In this document: positions 9,701 through 17,563 of the stretch, in pieces | Numbering within the stretch: the stretch's first letter is position 1 | How the letters are laid out: every line of letters starts with the position of its first letter | Assembly (NCBI RefSeq): GCF_036013955.1 | Contig: NZ_CP107903.1 | Coordinates: 5,580,001-5,644,000, forward strand | Direction of reading: 5' to 3' | From: Streptomyces sp. NBC_00459 | GTDB lineage: Bacteria > Actinomycetota > Actinomycetes > Streptomycetales > Streptomycetaceae | Length of the DNA: 64,000 bases | Made by a program: the position numbers and the translations under genes | Notes under the pieces: model-generated | What the model was told of the DNA's origin: nothing | The model's input: only the letters and a program-made list of their open reading frames with translations | The model's database searches: none

Positions 9701-9879
9701 AACGCCTTGCCCGGCCGCTCGGGCAACTCCTCCGGCCACAGCCCCGCCACCAGCCGCTCGGTGCCGCAGCCGGTGCGCAGATCGGCCGCGAGCAGTGCGA
9801 GAAGGGCGCGCAGGCGGGGCGCGGTGACTTCCTGTCGGTGCCAGGCGACACGCGGGAGGAGGGTCAGGTCGGTGGACAT
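6724..9879 (-). CDS. AfsR/SARP-family regulator with NB-ARC and helical repeat domains
   Basis: A 1051-residue protein. The N-terminus (about 1-95) is a SARP winged helix-turn-helix (APRLRALLALLAADLRT ... LVAGLWPEELPERPGKALQVLVSRARAQLG). A bacterial transcriptional activator domain follows (about 100-240). The NB-ARC ATPase has Walker A GPGGLGKT near 285 and LLVLDNCEQV. The C-terminal half is alpha-helical and TPR-like. It is probably a pathway activator controlled by nucleotide binding. ATG 9879. Its end overlaps the permease gene tail by 20 bp on the opposite strand, so antisense interference is possible. Confidence 0.9.
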   Translation of the reverse strand: MSTDLTLLPRVAWHRQEVTAPRLRALLALLAADLRTGCGTERLVAGLWPEELPERPGKALQVLVSRARAQLGADVLASTPTGYRLALAEEQVDSSALLLHAAASADRARAGDHAGSLAAAEAGLALWEGTSDGNGDGTGDIHDPVAALRAERVPVHRTLVRARALALARLGRHAEAAGPLAVAFAEHPRDEEVLAELLRAEAASAGPSAALTRYEAYRRGLRETLGTDPGAQLKSVQQELLSGEAPAVRHGVPHEPNPLLGRDDAVAEVERLLRASRAVTVVGPGGLGKTRLAHAVSRRAEQRVVYFVPLAGVTADEDVAAEVASALGAGEKRPGAMGGHDPVSGILGVFGAGPALLVLDNCEQVVAGAAALVQALVSSARNLRVLATSRAPLGLTSEAVYALPELELATSVELFTQRARAARPGVELPPDAVAGLCRHLDGLPLAVELAAARVRVLSVPEIARRLGDRFALLRGGARDVPERHRTLHAVVDWSWNLLDEEARAALRLLSVFPGGFAGEAAEQVLGEDALFLLEQLADQSLLTVAETPAGVRFRMLETVREFSAARRAEAGEEEEAVGRFLAWARDFGVAHHDWYFGSAPMAAGERIRAEQDNLVLALRHALARTDGPTIAALTAVLTALWSTGSNYPRLAALAADTGPPLSHYHPEPEYVEVARAAAVLCTASLFMGYGPVAVRQLVTLRRLPPAPPDTLLRAIAVVLSAIPEMLPPDYEVLQKLCDSEQPLLAGTAECVATYVWESEHDIDGALASARRIIAALGPADNPFLQVLGHARLSELCLHTEQGEAAYEHLRAALDMLPRLGDERDSIGVRGGLALACLQRGDPDEAEYWLRQAEVANAAQKDDSDSADLGVRAEIALARGLTEVGLGLWRGVVEGMAEADSMHSDDPFLDRWILQLQSAAVTAHAHAGRLELVARPVLRLREGLRTLLSGPARSPMELPVFGTMLHALGMAGLASGDDIPTAVRMLALAERLRVLRDYQPTMSADRARRAVGAAGNAAGAAYADAVSEYAALGRDELRDAARAVMAVTSGRG

Positions 9880-9955
9880 GCGTGCAGCGTAGTCAAGGGG
9901 TCGGCCCGGTTCGCCGGGCGGCGGTGAACTCCCGCCGCGCGGGCGGCTGTCGGGG

Positions 9956-11086
9956 CTACGCGATTCCGCTGAACAGGTCGACCAGACCGTGGGGTGTGTT
10001 GTCGCCGTAGAGCAGCTCGTGGAGTCGGGTGCCGTCGGCGGCGGCTGCGGCGCTGCGGGGGAACATGGCCTGCTCGTACTCGGTGAGCGCGGTCTCGATG
10101 TCGCCGGGGTGTGCGGCGATGGCGCCGGCGAGTTCCGCGCCGTCGAACATGGCCAGGTTGGCGCCTTCGCCGTTCGGGATCGAGAGGTGGGCGGCGTCGC
10201 CCACCAGGGTCACCCCCGGCACCCGGTCCCACCGGTGCTCGATGGGCAGGGCGTGGAGGATGCGCAGAACGGGTGCGGTCTCACCGTCGGTGAGCAGCGC
10301 GGTGAGTTCCGGCGCCCAGCCGTCGAACTTCTGCGCGATCCGCGCCGTGGCCACGGCGGAATCGGTGAAGTCGATGCCCGCGAACCAGTCCTGCGGCTCG
10401 TTGAGCATCACGTACGTGTGCAGGGTGCCGCCGCTCTCCCGGTGGGCCCCGAGTCCCTTTCCCGGCGCGAGCGCGTACAGGGCCCCGCCGCCGACCGTTT
10501 TCGCGTGGGCCGGGTGCCGGGTGTCGCTGTCGAACAGGTAGGTCTCGACGTACGACATGCCGGTGTACGTGGGTGCCGCGTCGGAGAGCAGCGGCCGGAC
10601 GCGGGACCAGGCGCCGTCCGCGCCGGCCAGCAGGCCAGTGGTGACGGAGGTTCCGTCGGCGAAGGTCACCTCGTGGCGGCCCTCGCCGAGGGTGCGGGTG
10701 CCGCTGACCTTGTGCCCCCACCGGACGGTGCCGGCCGGGAGCGAGTCGATCAGCAGCTGCCGCAGATCGCCGCGCAGTACCTCGGGGCGGCCTCCCGTAC
10801 CGTCGTCGGCCCGGTCGAACAGGACGGTGCCGTCGCGGTCGAGGATCCGCGTCGCCTCGCGGCCCTCCAGGACGAGGCCGCGGAACTCGTCGAACAGGCC
10901 GGCCGCCTTGAGCGCGAGCTGGCCGTCGTGTTCGTGGATGTCGAGCATCCCGCCCTGTGCGCGGGCGGTCGGGGAGGCCTCGGCCTCGTAGACCGTCGCC
11001 GGGATGCCGTTGACGTGGAGGACGCGGGCGAGGGTCAGTCCGCCGAGTCCGGCGCCGATGATCGTGACGTTTTCGCGAGTGGTCAT
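9956..11086 (-). CDS. TetX-like FAD-dependent monooxygenase
   Basis: A 376-residue flavoprotein hydroxylase. The N-terminal Rossmann motif is VTIIGAGLGGLTLARVL, followed by GGMLDIHEHDGQLALKAAGL, close in pattern to TetX and related PHBH-fold enzymes. RGDLRQLLIDSL and the second FAD motif VTLVGDAAHL are present. It should hydroxylate an aromatic or polyketide-like substrate with NAD(P)H and oxygen. ATG 11086 is preceded by an AGGAG site. It is divergent from the TetR gene with three operators between them, the classic layout of a repressor-controlled resistance or detoxification gene. Confidence 0.88.
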   Translation of the reverse strand: MTTRENVTIIGAGLGGLTLARVLHVNGIPATVYEAEASPTARAQGGMLDIHEHDGQLALKAAGLFDEFRGLVLEGREATRILDRDGTVLFDRADDGTGGRPEVLRGDLRQLLIDSLPAGTVRWGHKVSGTRTLGEGRHEVTFADGTSVTTGLLAGADGAWSRVRPLLSDAAPTYTGMSYVETYLFDSDTRHPAHAKTVGGGALYALAPGKGLGAHRESGGTLHTYVMLNEPQDWFAGIDFTDSAVATARIAQKFDGWAPELTALLTDGETAPVLRILHALPIEHRWDRVPGVTLVGDAAHLSIPNGEGANLAMFDGAELAGAIAAHPGDIETALTEYEQAMFPRSAAAAADGTRLHELLYGDNTPHGLVDLFSGIA

Positions 11087-11116
11087 GGTGGTGGCTCCTG
11101 GTAGGTCGCAGCACGT

Positions 11117-11194
11117 CTGGAACGCCGTTCCAGCTTGTTCGGGAGCCAGCCTGGAACGCCGTTCCAGAGATGTCAAGCTGGAACGACGTTCCAG
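11117..11194. promoter_or_regulatory. Triple palindromic operator CTGGAACG-N-CGTTCCAG
   Basis: Three perfect 17-bp palindromes lie at 11117-11133, 11151-11167 and 11178-11194. The first two are identical; the third has A instead of C at the centre. Centre-to-centre distances are 34 and 27 bp. They fill the gap between the divergent monooxygenase and TetR genes, the third ending 20 nt before the TetR ATG. Almost certainly these are the binding sites of that TetR protein, controlling both directions. Confidence 0.88.
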
Positions 11195-11214
11195 GCGTGT
11201 GTCAGGATGCGTGC

Positions 11215-11901
11215 ATGGCTGTCACCAGGAGGCGTCGTCCGGAGCGACGAGAGGAACCGCTCTCCCGGGAGCGCATCGTCGAGGAGGCGATCGGGCTTCT
11301 CGACGAGTCGGGCGAGGGCGGACTCACGTTCCGCGCACTGGCCCAGCGCCTCGCCACGGGGCCCGGCGCGATCTACTGGCACGTCACGGGCAAGGACGAA
11401 CTGCTGGCCGCCGCCACGGAGTCCGTGGTCGCCGGCGCCATGCCCCCCGCCGCCACCGCCGAAGCGACACCGCAGGAGGCGGTCCGTGCTCTCGCGGTCG
11501 GCGTGTTCGACGCGATCGACGCCCACCCGTGGATCGGCACGCAACTCGCCCGCGCCCCGGCGCAGTCGCCGCTGCTGCGGATCTTCGAGCACCTCGGGCG
11601 CCAGGTCCAGGCGCTCGGGGTGCCCCAGACCGCCCACTTCACGGCAGCGTCCGCACTGCTGAACTACATCCTCGGCGTGGGCGGCCAGAACGCGGCCAAC
11701 GCCCGCGACCAGCCCCCGGACGCGACCAGGGCCGAGTTCCTGGGCTCCGTCTCGGCCTCCTGGGCGAACCTCGACCCCGACGAGTACGCGTTCACCCGGA
11801 GCGTCGCGGACCAGCTACGCGATCACGACGACCGGGAGGAGTTCCTGGCAGGGATCGACCTCATCGTCGCCGGGATCACCGGAATCACTGAGCTGCGGTG
11901 A
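11215..11901 (+). CDS. TetR-class repressor (TetR_C-type C-terminal domain)
   Basis: A 228-residue protein. The HTH (RERIVEEAIGLLDESGEGGLTFRALAQRLATGPGAIYWHVTGKDELLAAA, about 19-68) carries the GAIYWHV recognition segment found in true tetracycline-repressor relatives. The C-terminal domain (AVGVFDAIDAHPWIGTQLAR ... LNYILGVGGQNAANARDQ) fits the same class. ATG 11215 has CAGGA upstream. It probably represses itself and the TetX-like gene until an inducer binds. The last 17 bp overlap the convergent DUF397 gene. Confidence 0.9.
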   Translation: MAVTRRRRPERREEPLSRERIVEEAIGLLDESGEGGLTFRALAQRLATGPGAIYWHVTGKDELLAAATESVVAGAMPPAATAEATPQEAVRALAVGVFDAIDAHPWIGTQLARAPAQSPLLRIFEHLGRQVQALGVPQTAHFTAASALLNYILGVGGQNAANARDQPPDATRAEFLGSVSASWANLDPDEYAFTRSVADQLRDHDDREEFLAGIDLIVAGITGITELR

Positions 11902-12070
11902 ACTCCCGCCAGGCGGTGGGGGAGAGGCGGAGTATGGGGGCGTCTGGGGTTTCGGGGGGTGTCTTGGAGTCGCGGACGGCGACGACTCCGGGGAGGTTGC
12001 GGGCGACCTCGACGCATTCGCCGTTGGCGGTGCTGTAGGTGGACTTCACGAATCTGAAGTGGTCTGTCAA
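11885..12070 (-). CDS. DUF397 domain protein
   Basis: A 61-residue protein with the DUF397 pattern: FRFVKSTYSTANGECVEVARNLPGVVAVRDSKTP then LRLSPTAWREFTAA. DUF397 genes regularly pair with XRE-DUF5753 regulators (the SCO4441/4442-like toxin-antitoxin-type pairs proposed in streptomycetes). ATG 12070 overlaps the stop of the XRE gene, so the two are coupled. A second DUF397 lies at 54589-54786. Confidence 0.92.
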   Translation of the reverse strand: MTDHFRFVKSTYSTANGECVEVARNLPGVVAVRDSKTPPETPDAPILRLSPTAWREFTAAQ

Positions 12071-12984
12071 TGCATGTCCTCACAGGTGCTCTCGACCAGC
12101 CTGAGCGAGTCTTTCGGAGCGAGGCTCAGTCTTGCCGTGCGGTCGAAGAATGAGCTGTACGTCGTACTGTCGGCCTCGTTCTCGACCCACACGGTAGCCG
12201 CGATGCTGTCGACATGGACCACGTCAACCGCCTCGGCTTCCGCGAACGAGACGATGTTGAAGGATCCGCCGATGCACGCGTGACCACCGGAGCGGAAGGG
12301 CAGTACCTGGATACGGACGTTGGGGAGTTCGGCGACCTCGATGAGGTGCCGCAACTGGGCGCGCATGACTTCGGGGCCGCCGACCTGTTGGCGCAGGACG
12401 CCCTCTCCGATGACTGCGTAGAACTGGAGCGGGTTGCTCCCCGACAGTCGAGCCTGGCGCTTCTGCCGTACATCGACAACGCCCTCGATCTCGTCAGGGT
12501 CCTGCCACAGTCCCGCGCTGACAACCACTCCCCTGGTGTACTCGGGGGTCTGCAACAGCCCAGGAATCAGCGACTGTTGCCATGTACGGATCTCGGAGGC
12601 GGCGTCCTCCATGGCGATGTACTCGGCGATCCCCCTGGCCTGCGGGGCATGTTGCCACCAGCCCTTTGTCTTGCGGCGTTCGCGGTCGAGCTTGGCGAGG
12701 GCGAGTAGCCGACTGAGCGTTTTCGGGTCCTCCAGGCCGTAGCACTCGCACAACGCCCGGATGTCGATGTCACGCATCGGTACCAGGCCCTGCTCCATCT
12801 TCACGATCTTCGAGTTGGTCGCGTCGAGAACGCCGGCGGCTTGCTGCTGTGTCTTTCCGGCGGCGTCCCGGAGGCGTAGCAACTCCCCACCGAGGCGGCG
12901 ACCCAGGACAGTTGACGCTCGGTTACCTGTTGGTGCGGATCGGTTCACGGGATCAGTCTCGCGCCTCGCGGGGTGCGCCGTCAC
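12067..12984 (-). CDS. XRE-family regulator with DUF5753 domain
   Basis: A 305-residue protein. The HTH lies at about 30-85 (RRLGGELLRLRDAAGKTQQQAAGVLDATNSKIVKMEQG). DUF5753 (about 110-290) includes EYIAMEDAASEIRTWQQSLIPGLLQTPEYTRGV and RIQVLPFRSGGHACIGGSFNIVSF. The GTG at 12984 gives this length; an in-frame GTG at 12948 is a possible shorter start. With the DUF397 gene and the divergent HATPase gene it forms a set common in Streptomyces and linked to differentiation and antibiotic control. Confidence 0.9.
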   Translation of the reverse strand: MTAHPARRETDPVNRSAPTGNRASTVLGRRLGGELLRLRDAAGKTQQQAAGVLDATNSKIVKMEQGLVPMRDIDIRALCECYGLEDPKTLSRLLALAKLDRERRKTKGWWQHAPQARGIAEYIAMEDAASEIRTWQQSLIPGLLQTPEYTRGVVVSAGLWQDPDEIEGVVDVRQKRQARLSGSNPLQFYAVIGEGVLRQQVGGPEVMRAQLRHLIEVAELPNVRIQVLPFRSGGHACIGGSFNIVSFAEAEAVDVVHVDSIAATVWVENEADSTTYSSFFDRTARLSLAPKDSLRLVESTCEDMH

Positions 12985-13096
12985 ACGATGGAGCCAATTG
13001 TCTCCAAGCCGCTTGTGCTCAAACCTAATGGCTCGCTACGTTCAGTGCTCGGCCGATCACCTATCGGCAACCCCGCGCACCTGGAGGTGCACCCCC

Positions 13097-13540
13097 ATGC
13101 CCGACCCCCTCCTCCACGAAGACCGCCTCGACTACACCCCCGTCCCCCGCAGCGTCCCCCTCGCCCGCACCCGCACGGCCCGACTGGTCGTCGAGTGGGG
13201 GCATCCGGGGCTGGCCGGTGATGTCGCCCTCGTCGTCAGCGAGTTGCTGACCAACGCCCTGCTGCACGGAAGCCTCCGGGGGCGCCTCATCCGGGTACGG
13301 CTCACCGTCACGGCCGCCGCGCTGCGCGTCGAGGTCAGCGACCCGCGTGCCGAGCGGATGCCCTGTCCGCGTGAGGTGGCCGACGACGACCAGTTCGGGC
13401 GAGGGCTGCTGCTGGTCGGGGCGCTGGCCGAACAGTGGGGCGTGGGGCCACGGGGTGGGGTGGGGAAGACGGTCTGGGCGGAGTGGGGGCTCGCTGGCGT
13501 CCCGTGCGAGGCCGGTCCGCTCATCGGCGTCCAGAAGTGA
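13097..13540 (+). CDS. HATPase_c_2 anti-sigma-like ATP-binding protein
   Basis: A 147-residue GHKL-fold protein. The N box is VVSELLTNALLHG, followed by LRVEVSDPRAERMPCPRE and the G box FGRGLLLVGALAEQWGVGPRGGVGKTVWAEW. These are RsbW-like stand-alone ATPases that usually phosphorylate or bind STAS partners. ATG 13097 is preceded by GGAGGTG. Divergent from the XRE gene. Compare the damaged copies at 31593, 53331 and 55063. Confidence 0.9.
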   Translation: MPDPLLHEDRLDYTPVPRSVPLARTRTARLVVEWGHPGLAGDVALVVSELLTNALLHGSLRGRLIRVRLTVTAAALRVEVSDPRAERMPCPREVADDDQFGRGLLLVGALAEQWGVGPRGGVGKTVWAEWGLAGVPCEAGPLIGVQK

Positions 13541-13602
13541 CGGGAACGGCGTCAGCGTGGGCACGTGCCGGAACGCGGCTCGACGAGTGGCGGCCGAAGA
13601 CC

Positions 13603-13881
13603 ATGCCGTACGCGGACGGGGACGGTCCGCTCATTCCCCGCCCGGAGCTGACGCTCCCCGACCTGCGCCAGGCAGTGGCCACCGTTGTGCCGTCCCGCCT
13701 GAGCGGCTGGCCAACGAGCTCGCCGTGCGCGAGTCCATGGTCTTCCTGGAAGGGGCTGCCTACACGGGGCCGGGGCCCGGCGTGCGGACCGAGAGCCGGG
13801 GGCTGCTCATGCTCACGTACGTACCTGACGGACATTCGCGGTGAGCGGATCGTGGTCGTACAGGTGGGCTGGTTCGGCTGA
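13603..13881 (+). pseudogene. Frameshifted small gene (possible DUF6247-like start)
   Basis: Protein-like sequence continues only if two frame changes are allowed. One frame gives MPYADGDGPLIPRPELTLPDLRQAVATVVPSRL; the next gives ERLANELAVRESMVFLEGAAYTG and GLLMLTYVPD; the first frame then resumes with GERIVVVQVGWFG. The beginning resembles the P-x-P-x-LRxAVAxxxPSRL start of DUF6247 proteins as I remember them. It lies 62 nt after the HATPase stop. Sequencing error is an alternative explanation for the shifts. Confidence 0.45.
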
Positions 13882-13986
13882 CTCTCTGAAAACACCCTCC
13901 GGCAGAGGGAAGGGCTCGTCCGTGATGGGCCGGTCGGTGATTCGGCATGGTGGAGTCGGGTGTGGGAATCACCGGATTGCGTGCAG

Positions 13987-14352
13987 CTATTCGTCGAGGT
14001 ACCGGTATCTCTTGTCGGCCAGTGTGATGAGGAGTTGGCCATCGCGGATCTGCCATTCGGCCATCCCGTCGGATTCGTGACTGACAAGGAACAGACCCCG
14101 GACGCGGTCTCCGTCGTCATCGGAAGCGGGGATCCGGGCGATCTTCTCGATCTGGTCGGTGAACCAGTCAAGAGCCGACTCGCGGATGTCGGCGCCGTAG
14201 AAGAGGTAGTGGGTCCAGTTGACGTGTTGGCGGGGTGAGCCCCATCCGCTGGTGTAGTGGTTGTCTTCGTGTGAGGAGGTGATCTCGTGGACGGCGGCGA
14301 GTTGTTTCTCGTCGCATTCCAGCCACCCTCTGATCGACACGTAAACACCCAT
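13987..14352 (-). CDS. Conserved hypothetical protein, 121 residues
   Basis: Starts MGVYVSIRGWLECDEKQLAA and contains NHYTSGWGSPRQHVNWTHYLFYGADIRESALDWFTDQIEKIARIP and EWQIRDGQLLITLADKRYRYLDE. I recognise no domain. It is soluble, acidic, and rich in Trp and Tyr. ATG 14352 has AGGGGA at good spacing; longer in-frame starts lack one. It looks like a small cytoplasmic protein of the immunity or effector-partner size class, but that is only an impression. Confidence 0.75.
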   Translation of the reverse strand: MGVYVSIRGWLECDEKQLAAVHEITSSHEDNHYTSGWGSPRQHVNWTHYLFYGADIRESALDWFTDQIEKIARIPASDDDGDRVRGLFLVSHESDGMAEWQIRDGQLLITLADKRYRYLDE

Positions 14353-14529
14353 TGGAGTGTCCCCTCGCTTTGTCTGTTCTGATGTGCGGGTTTTCAGCTG
14401 CGCTGGCACGCGGCGCCCGGCCGTCGCGTGCCGACGCGCGGCCGACCGCTGGGACCAGCAGCCGGCCGGCGCCCGCGAGGGCGGTCTCCGTCCATCGGCT
14501 GACCCGACGGACGGAGACCGCCGCGCCGC

Positions 14530-16842
14530 CTACGACCGCACCGCGACCGAACCCTTCACGGTCGCGGACCGTCCCACGTGGTCGGCCGCCGGTGCGGTCA
14601 GGGTCCAGCGGTACGTACCCGTGGGGACCTTCTTGCCGCCTGGGCCGGTGCCGTCCCACGTCGCGGAGATCTTGCCTGTGGCCCGACCGCCGGTGAGGGT
14701 ACGGACGGTTTTTCCGCTGGCGGCGGAGACGATCGTCAGCTTCCAGCTCGCCGCCGGCTTCGACAGGTGCCACACCCCCGTGTACTTGCTGCCGGCCGGG
14801 CGCAGATCCACGCGGGCGGGACTGTCGGTCGAGATGACGGCAAGGGGAGAGGTGGTCACCCGCGGCCATGTGACCGTCACGTCCCCCGCCTCGGTGAGGT
14901 AGGCCAGGGGGCCGCCGAACCGGTCCACGGCCCAGAACCGCCCACGCCGGTCGGCGGGTTCGCCCACCTGGTTCTTCAGCGGAGCCAGGTCGCTGGTGCC
15001 CACGCGCGCGGCCGGAACCGCGCCGGGGAAGTAGGTGATGCTCAGCCTGGCCGCCGCGTCGTTCTGGCTGACGAGGTAACCGTCGGCCAGTTGCGCGTAG
15101 CCGGACGGGACCTTGATCACACGCTTCGTGGTGCGGTCGTAGACACCGGCTTTCTTGTTGGGACCGCAGGACCAGTAGATCCACCGGCCCACCACCTGGA
15201 TCTCCGTGGGTACGCAAGGGGCGCCCACGGACACGGCGGAGCCGAGCGTCTTCATCGACGGCAGGGACACCGCGGTGACGGTGCCGCTCCTGGTGCCCGC
15301 GCTCCACAGCTGGCTGCCCCAGAGGGAAGCCGCGTGCCAATGGTCGGTGTGGCTCAGCGCCTTGGTCCCGTCGTAGACGTACTGGAACCAAGGGTCGGGG
15401 CGCTGGACGCTGAACCTGCCGGATGCCGTCAGCGTGGGCACGTAGTTGGATTTGTTCAGGGAAGACCGCACGACGTCGCCCTCCCCGGTGCCGACCAGCC
15501 GCAGGCACTGCCCGGTGCAGTGCCTGTCGTACGCGGGCTCCTGGTCCGCCGGGTGCCATCCGAGGTCGCCGACGTTCCGCGGGGGCGTGGCGTTGAGCGT
15601 GCCACTCGCCGTCAGCGACAGGGAGGAGCCGGAAAGATACGTGGTCGCGCGGGAGGCGCTGCGCGGTACGTACAGCGTGCCGACCCGGAGTTGTCCCTGG
15701 TCGACCGCTACACCGCCCACGTCGTACGCCGTCTGCCGGGGCAGCGGTATGTGGACGCCGACGACCGGGGTCCCGTCGGCGCCGAGGGTGATGCGCCGAA
15801 CCGCCCAGTCGTCCGGGCCCGTGCCGCCCACGGTGTAGAGGGCGCCGTCCGCACCTGTGACAGGGCGTTGGCTGCTGGCCTGCGGCAGCAGGGTGCGGGC
15901 CGCGCCGCCCGCGGCGGGCTGGGCCACGAGCTTGTCTTCGCCATCGGGGTATACCGCCCAGTTGCCCAGCAACGCCAAGTTGACGCTGGAATCCACGTTG
16001 AGCAGGGTTCGGGGCCCGTCCGGATGGTCGCGGTCGACGAGGTAGGACTTGAAATCCTCATTGGTGGCCTCGTACAGAACCGTGGTGGCGCTGAGCGACA
16101 TCAGATTCAGCCTGGAGGCGTTGTCGGGCACCACGGTCAGGCGGCGGGTCGCGAAGTCCAGCAGTGTCTGGACGCCGGACCAGCCTCCGAAGGTGATCGC
16201 CGCTCCGCGCGCGTCCTGCTGGACGTGGGTGATGGCTCCCGGCAGGTTGTCCGGGACACCTGACACCGGCCGGTCGACCGGCCGGCCACCGGCTGCGGGG
16301 ATCTCCAGCAGATGCAGTGTCAACTTGCCGGCTGTCTTGCGCTGCGTCAGCAGGCGGTTCTGGGCGATCACCGATGTGGCGGTGTCGCCGGTCGGCAGGT
16401 CGAACTGCACCACCTTGCCGGTGTCGTAGTTCCGGATCCGGTAGGCGCTGGTGGTGCCGACCCGCTCCAGGGCGAAGCGACCGTTGACGGCCCACAGGCT
16501 GTTGTAGTTATTAGGGGGGGAGAGAATGACGGGCTTGGGCAGGCCGTTCACGTATGTACCGTTCGGCCGCTCCCATGTGTACGCCGCCGATGGGCTGTTC
16601 CCGGTGCCGTAGGACAGGACGCCGGCAGCATCCGCGCTGACCGGCGCCGACGGCTTCGTCAGCGGTCCCAGTTGCCCCTTGAGGGTGACCGACGGCATCC
16701 CCGCGCGGTCCGCTACCGCGGCCCTCGGCCCGCTGCCGGCCTCCGCCGACGGCATCAGCCCCGCCCCGACCGCCAGGACCGTCACGGCCAGAACAGCCCC
16801 TGACCCGGCCTTTCGCCATCCTCGCTGACGTCTTCCCCGCAT
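14530..16842 (-). CDS. Secreted beta-propeller-like protein with C-terminal FlgD-type Ig domain
   Basis: About 770 residues. The N-terminus has a basic stretch and hydrophobic core (AVLAVTVLAVGAGLMPSAEA), a signal peptide. The body is rich in short beta-strand repeats (LYVPRSASRATTYLSG, SYRIRNYDTGKVVQFDLP, VYDGTKALSHTDHWHAASLWG) and resembles extracellular propeller proteins. The end (WKLTIVSAASGKTVRTLTGG ... GKKVPTGTYRWTLTA) is a FlgD-Ig/Vpr-like fold. ATG 16842 is chosen because it directly precedes the signal peptide. The extracellular role is unknown. Confidence 0.8.
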   Translation of the reverse strand: MRGRRQRGWRKAGSGAVLAVTVLAVGAGLMPSAEAGSGPRAAVADRAGMPSVTLKGQLGPLTKPSAPVSADAAGVLSYGTGNSPSAAYTWERPNGTYVNGLPKPVILSPPNNYNSLWAVNGRFALERVGTTSAYRIRNYDTGKVVQFDLPTGDTATSVIAQNRLLTQRKTAGKLTLHLLEIPAAGGRPVDRPVSGVPDNLPGAITHVQQDARGAAITFGGWSGVQTLLDFATRRLTVVPDNASRLNLMSLSATTVLYEATNEDFKSYLVDRDHPDGPRTLLNVDSSVNLALLGNWAVYPDGEDKLVAQPAAGGAARTLLPQASSQRPVTGADGALYTVGGTGPDDWAVRRITLGADGTPVVGVHIPLPRQTAYDVGGVAVDQGQLRVGTLYVPRSASRATTYLSGSSLSLTASGTLNATPPRNVGDLGWHPADQEPAYDRHCTGQCLRLVGTGEGDVVRSSLNKSNYVPTLTASGRFSVQRPDPWFQYVYDGTKALSHTDHWHAASLWGSQLWSAGTRSGTVTAVSLPSMKTLGSAVSVGAPCVPTEIQVVGRWIYWSCGPNKKAGVYDRTTKRVIKVPSGYAQLADGYLVSQNDAAARLSITYFPGAVPAARVGTSDLAPLKNQVGEPADRRGRFWAVDRFGGPLAYLTEAGDVTVTWPRVTTSPLAVISTDSPARVDLRPAGSKYTGVWHLSKPAASWKLTIVSAASGKTVRTLTGGRATGKISATWDGTGPGGKKVPTGTYRWTLTAPAADHVGRSATVKGSVAVRS

Positions 16843-17035
16843 AGTGGGCCCCGTTCCTGATCGGTTGATCACCTGAATCCGACGTGTGATCGCTGAACAC
16901 CGCAGACGGCGGTCAGCCACCGTGCCGATCAATCTGACGACCGATCCAGTCGAAAAGTTGTACGGGGGTGGCGACGGGGACGTGATGGGGACGGGGATGG
17001 AGATGGGGAAGGGGACGCCAGTCAGGCCGGTCCCG

Positions 17036-17563
17036 CTACGGAGCCGTGGTCGGCGCTACCGAGGCCTCGGGCGTGGCCACCGGCGACTCGTCGGCCGGGG
17101 CGTCGGGGGTTTCGCGGGGGGCCTGGCTGGGGGAGTCGAGCTCCTCGGTGGGTTCCGGGCCGGTGGAGCTGGGGTCGGTGGTGGCGGTCGTGGACGGTCG
17201 CGGTGTGGCAGGCACAGGCACGGGCGTGCGGTCGGCGGGGGGTGTCGCCGGGCTCGTCGAGACGGGCGGGGCCTGGGGAACCGTGGGGGAGCGGGGGCTC
17301 TCGGCCGTCGTCAGGTTGAGGGGGAGGGTGATGAGCGCGGCGACGGCGCAGACCATGCCCACTCCGGCCGCTGTGCGGGTCCGGCGGCGACGGGTCGCGG
17401 CGCGGCGGATCTCCTCGTAGCGGCCCGGGGGCGCGCCCAGGTAGGCGGGGTCGGGGCCGAGGAGGACCAGGAGGGGGTCGTCGGGGTCGTGGCCCGGGGC
17501 GGTGGGGTCGATCGGTCCGAAATCCCGGTCGTCGTCTTCGTCGTCGTCAAAGCGTGTGGTCAA
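17036..17563 (-). CDS. Single-pass membrane protein coupled to ECF sigma factor (likely anti-sigma)
   Basis: A 175-residue protein. The N-terminal cytoplasmic part (about 1-62) is highly acidic (DDDEDDDRDFGPIDPTAPGHDPDDP) and ends in TRRRRTRTAAG. One transmembrane helix follows (VGMVCAVAALITLPLNL), then an extracellular Pro/Thr/Ser-rich tail of about 90 residues. There is no ZAS zinc motif. The TTG at 17563 lies inside the sigma gene end (17-nt overlap) behind GAGGAAAA, so it is coupled to the sigma factor. Anti-sigma function is inferred from position and topology only. Confidence 0.7.
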   Translation of the reverse strand: MTTRFDDDEDDDRDFGPIDPTAPGHDPDDPLLVLLGPDPAYLGAPPGRYEEIRRAATRRRRTRTAAGVGMVCAVAALITLPLNLTTAESPRSPTVPQAPPVSTSPATPPADRTPVPVPATPRPSTTATTDPSSTGPEPTEELDSPSQAPRETPDAPADESPVATPEASVAPTTAP

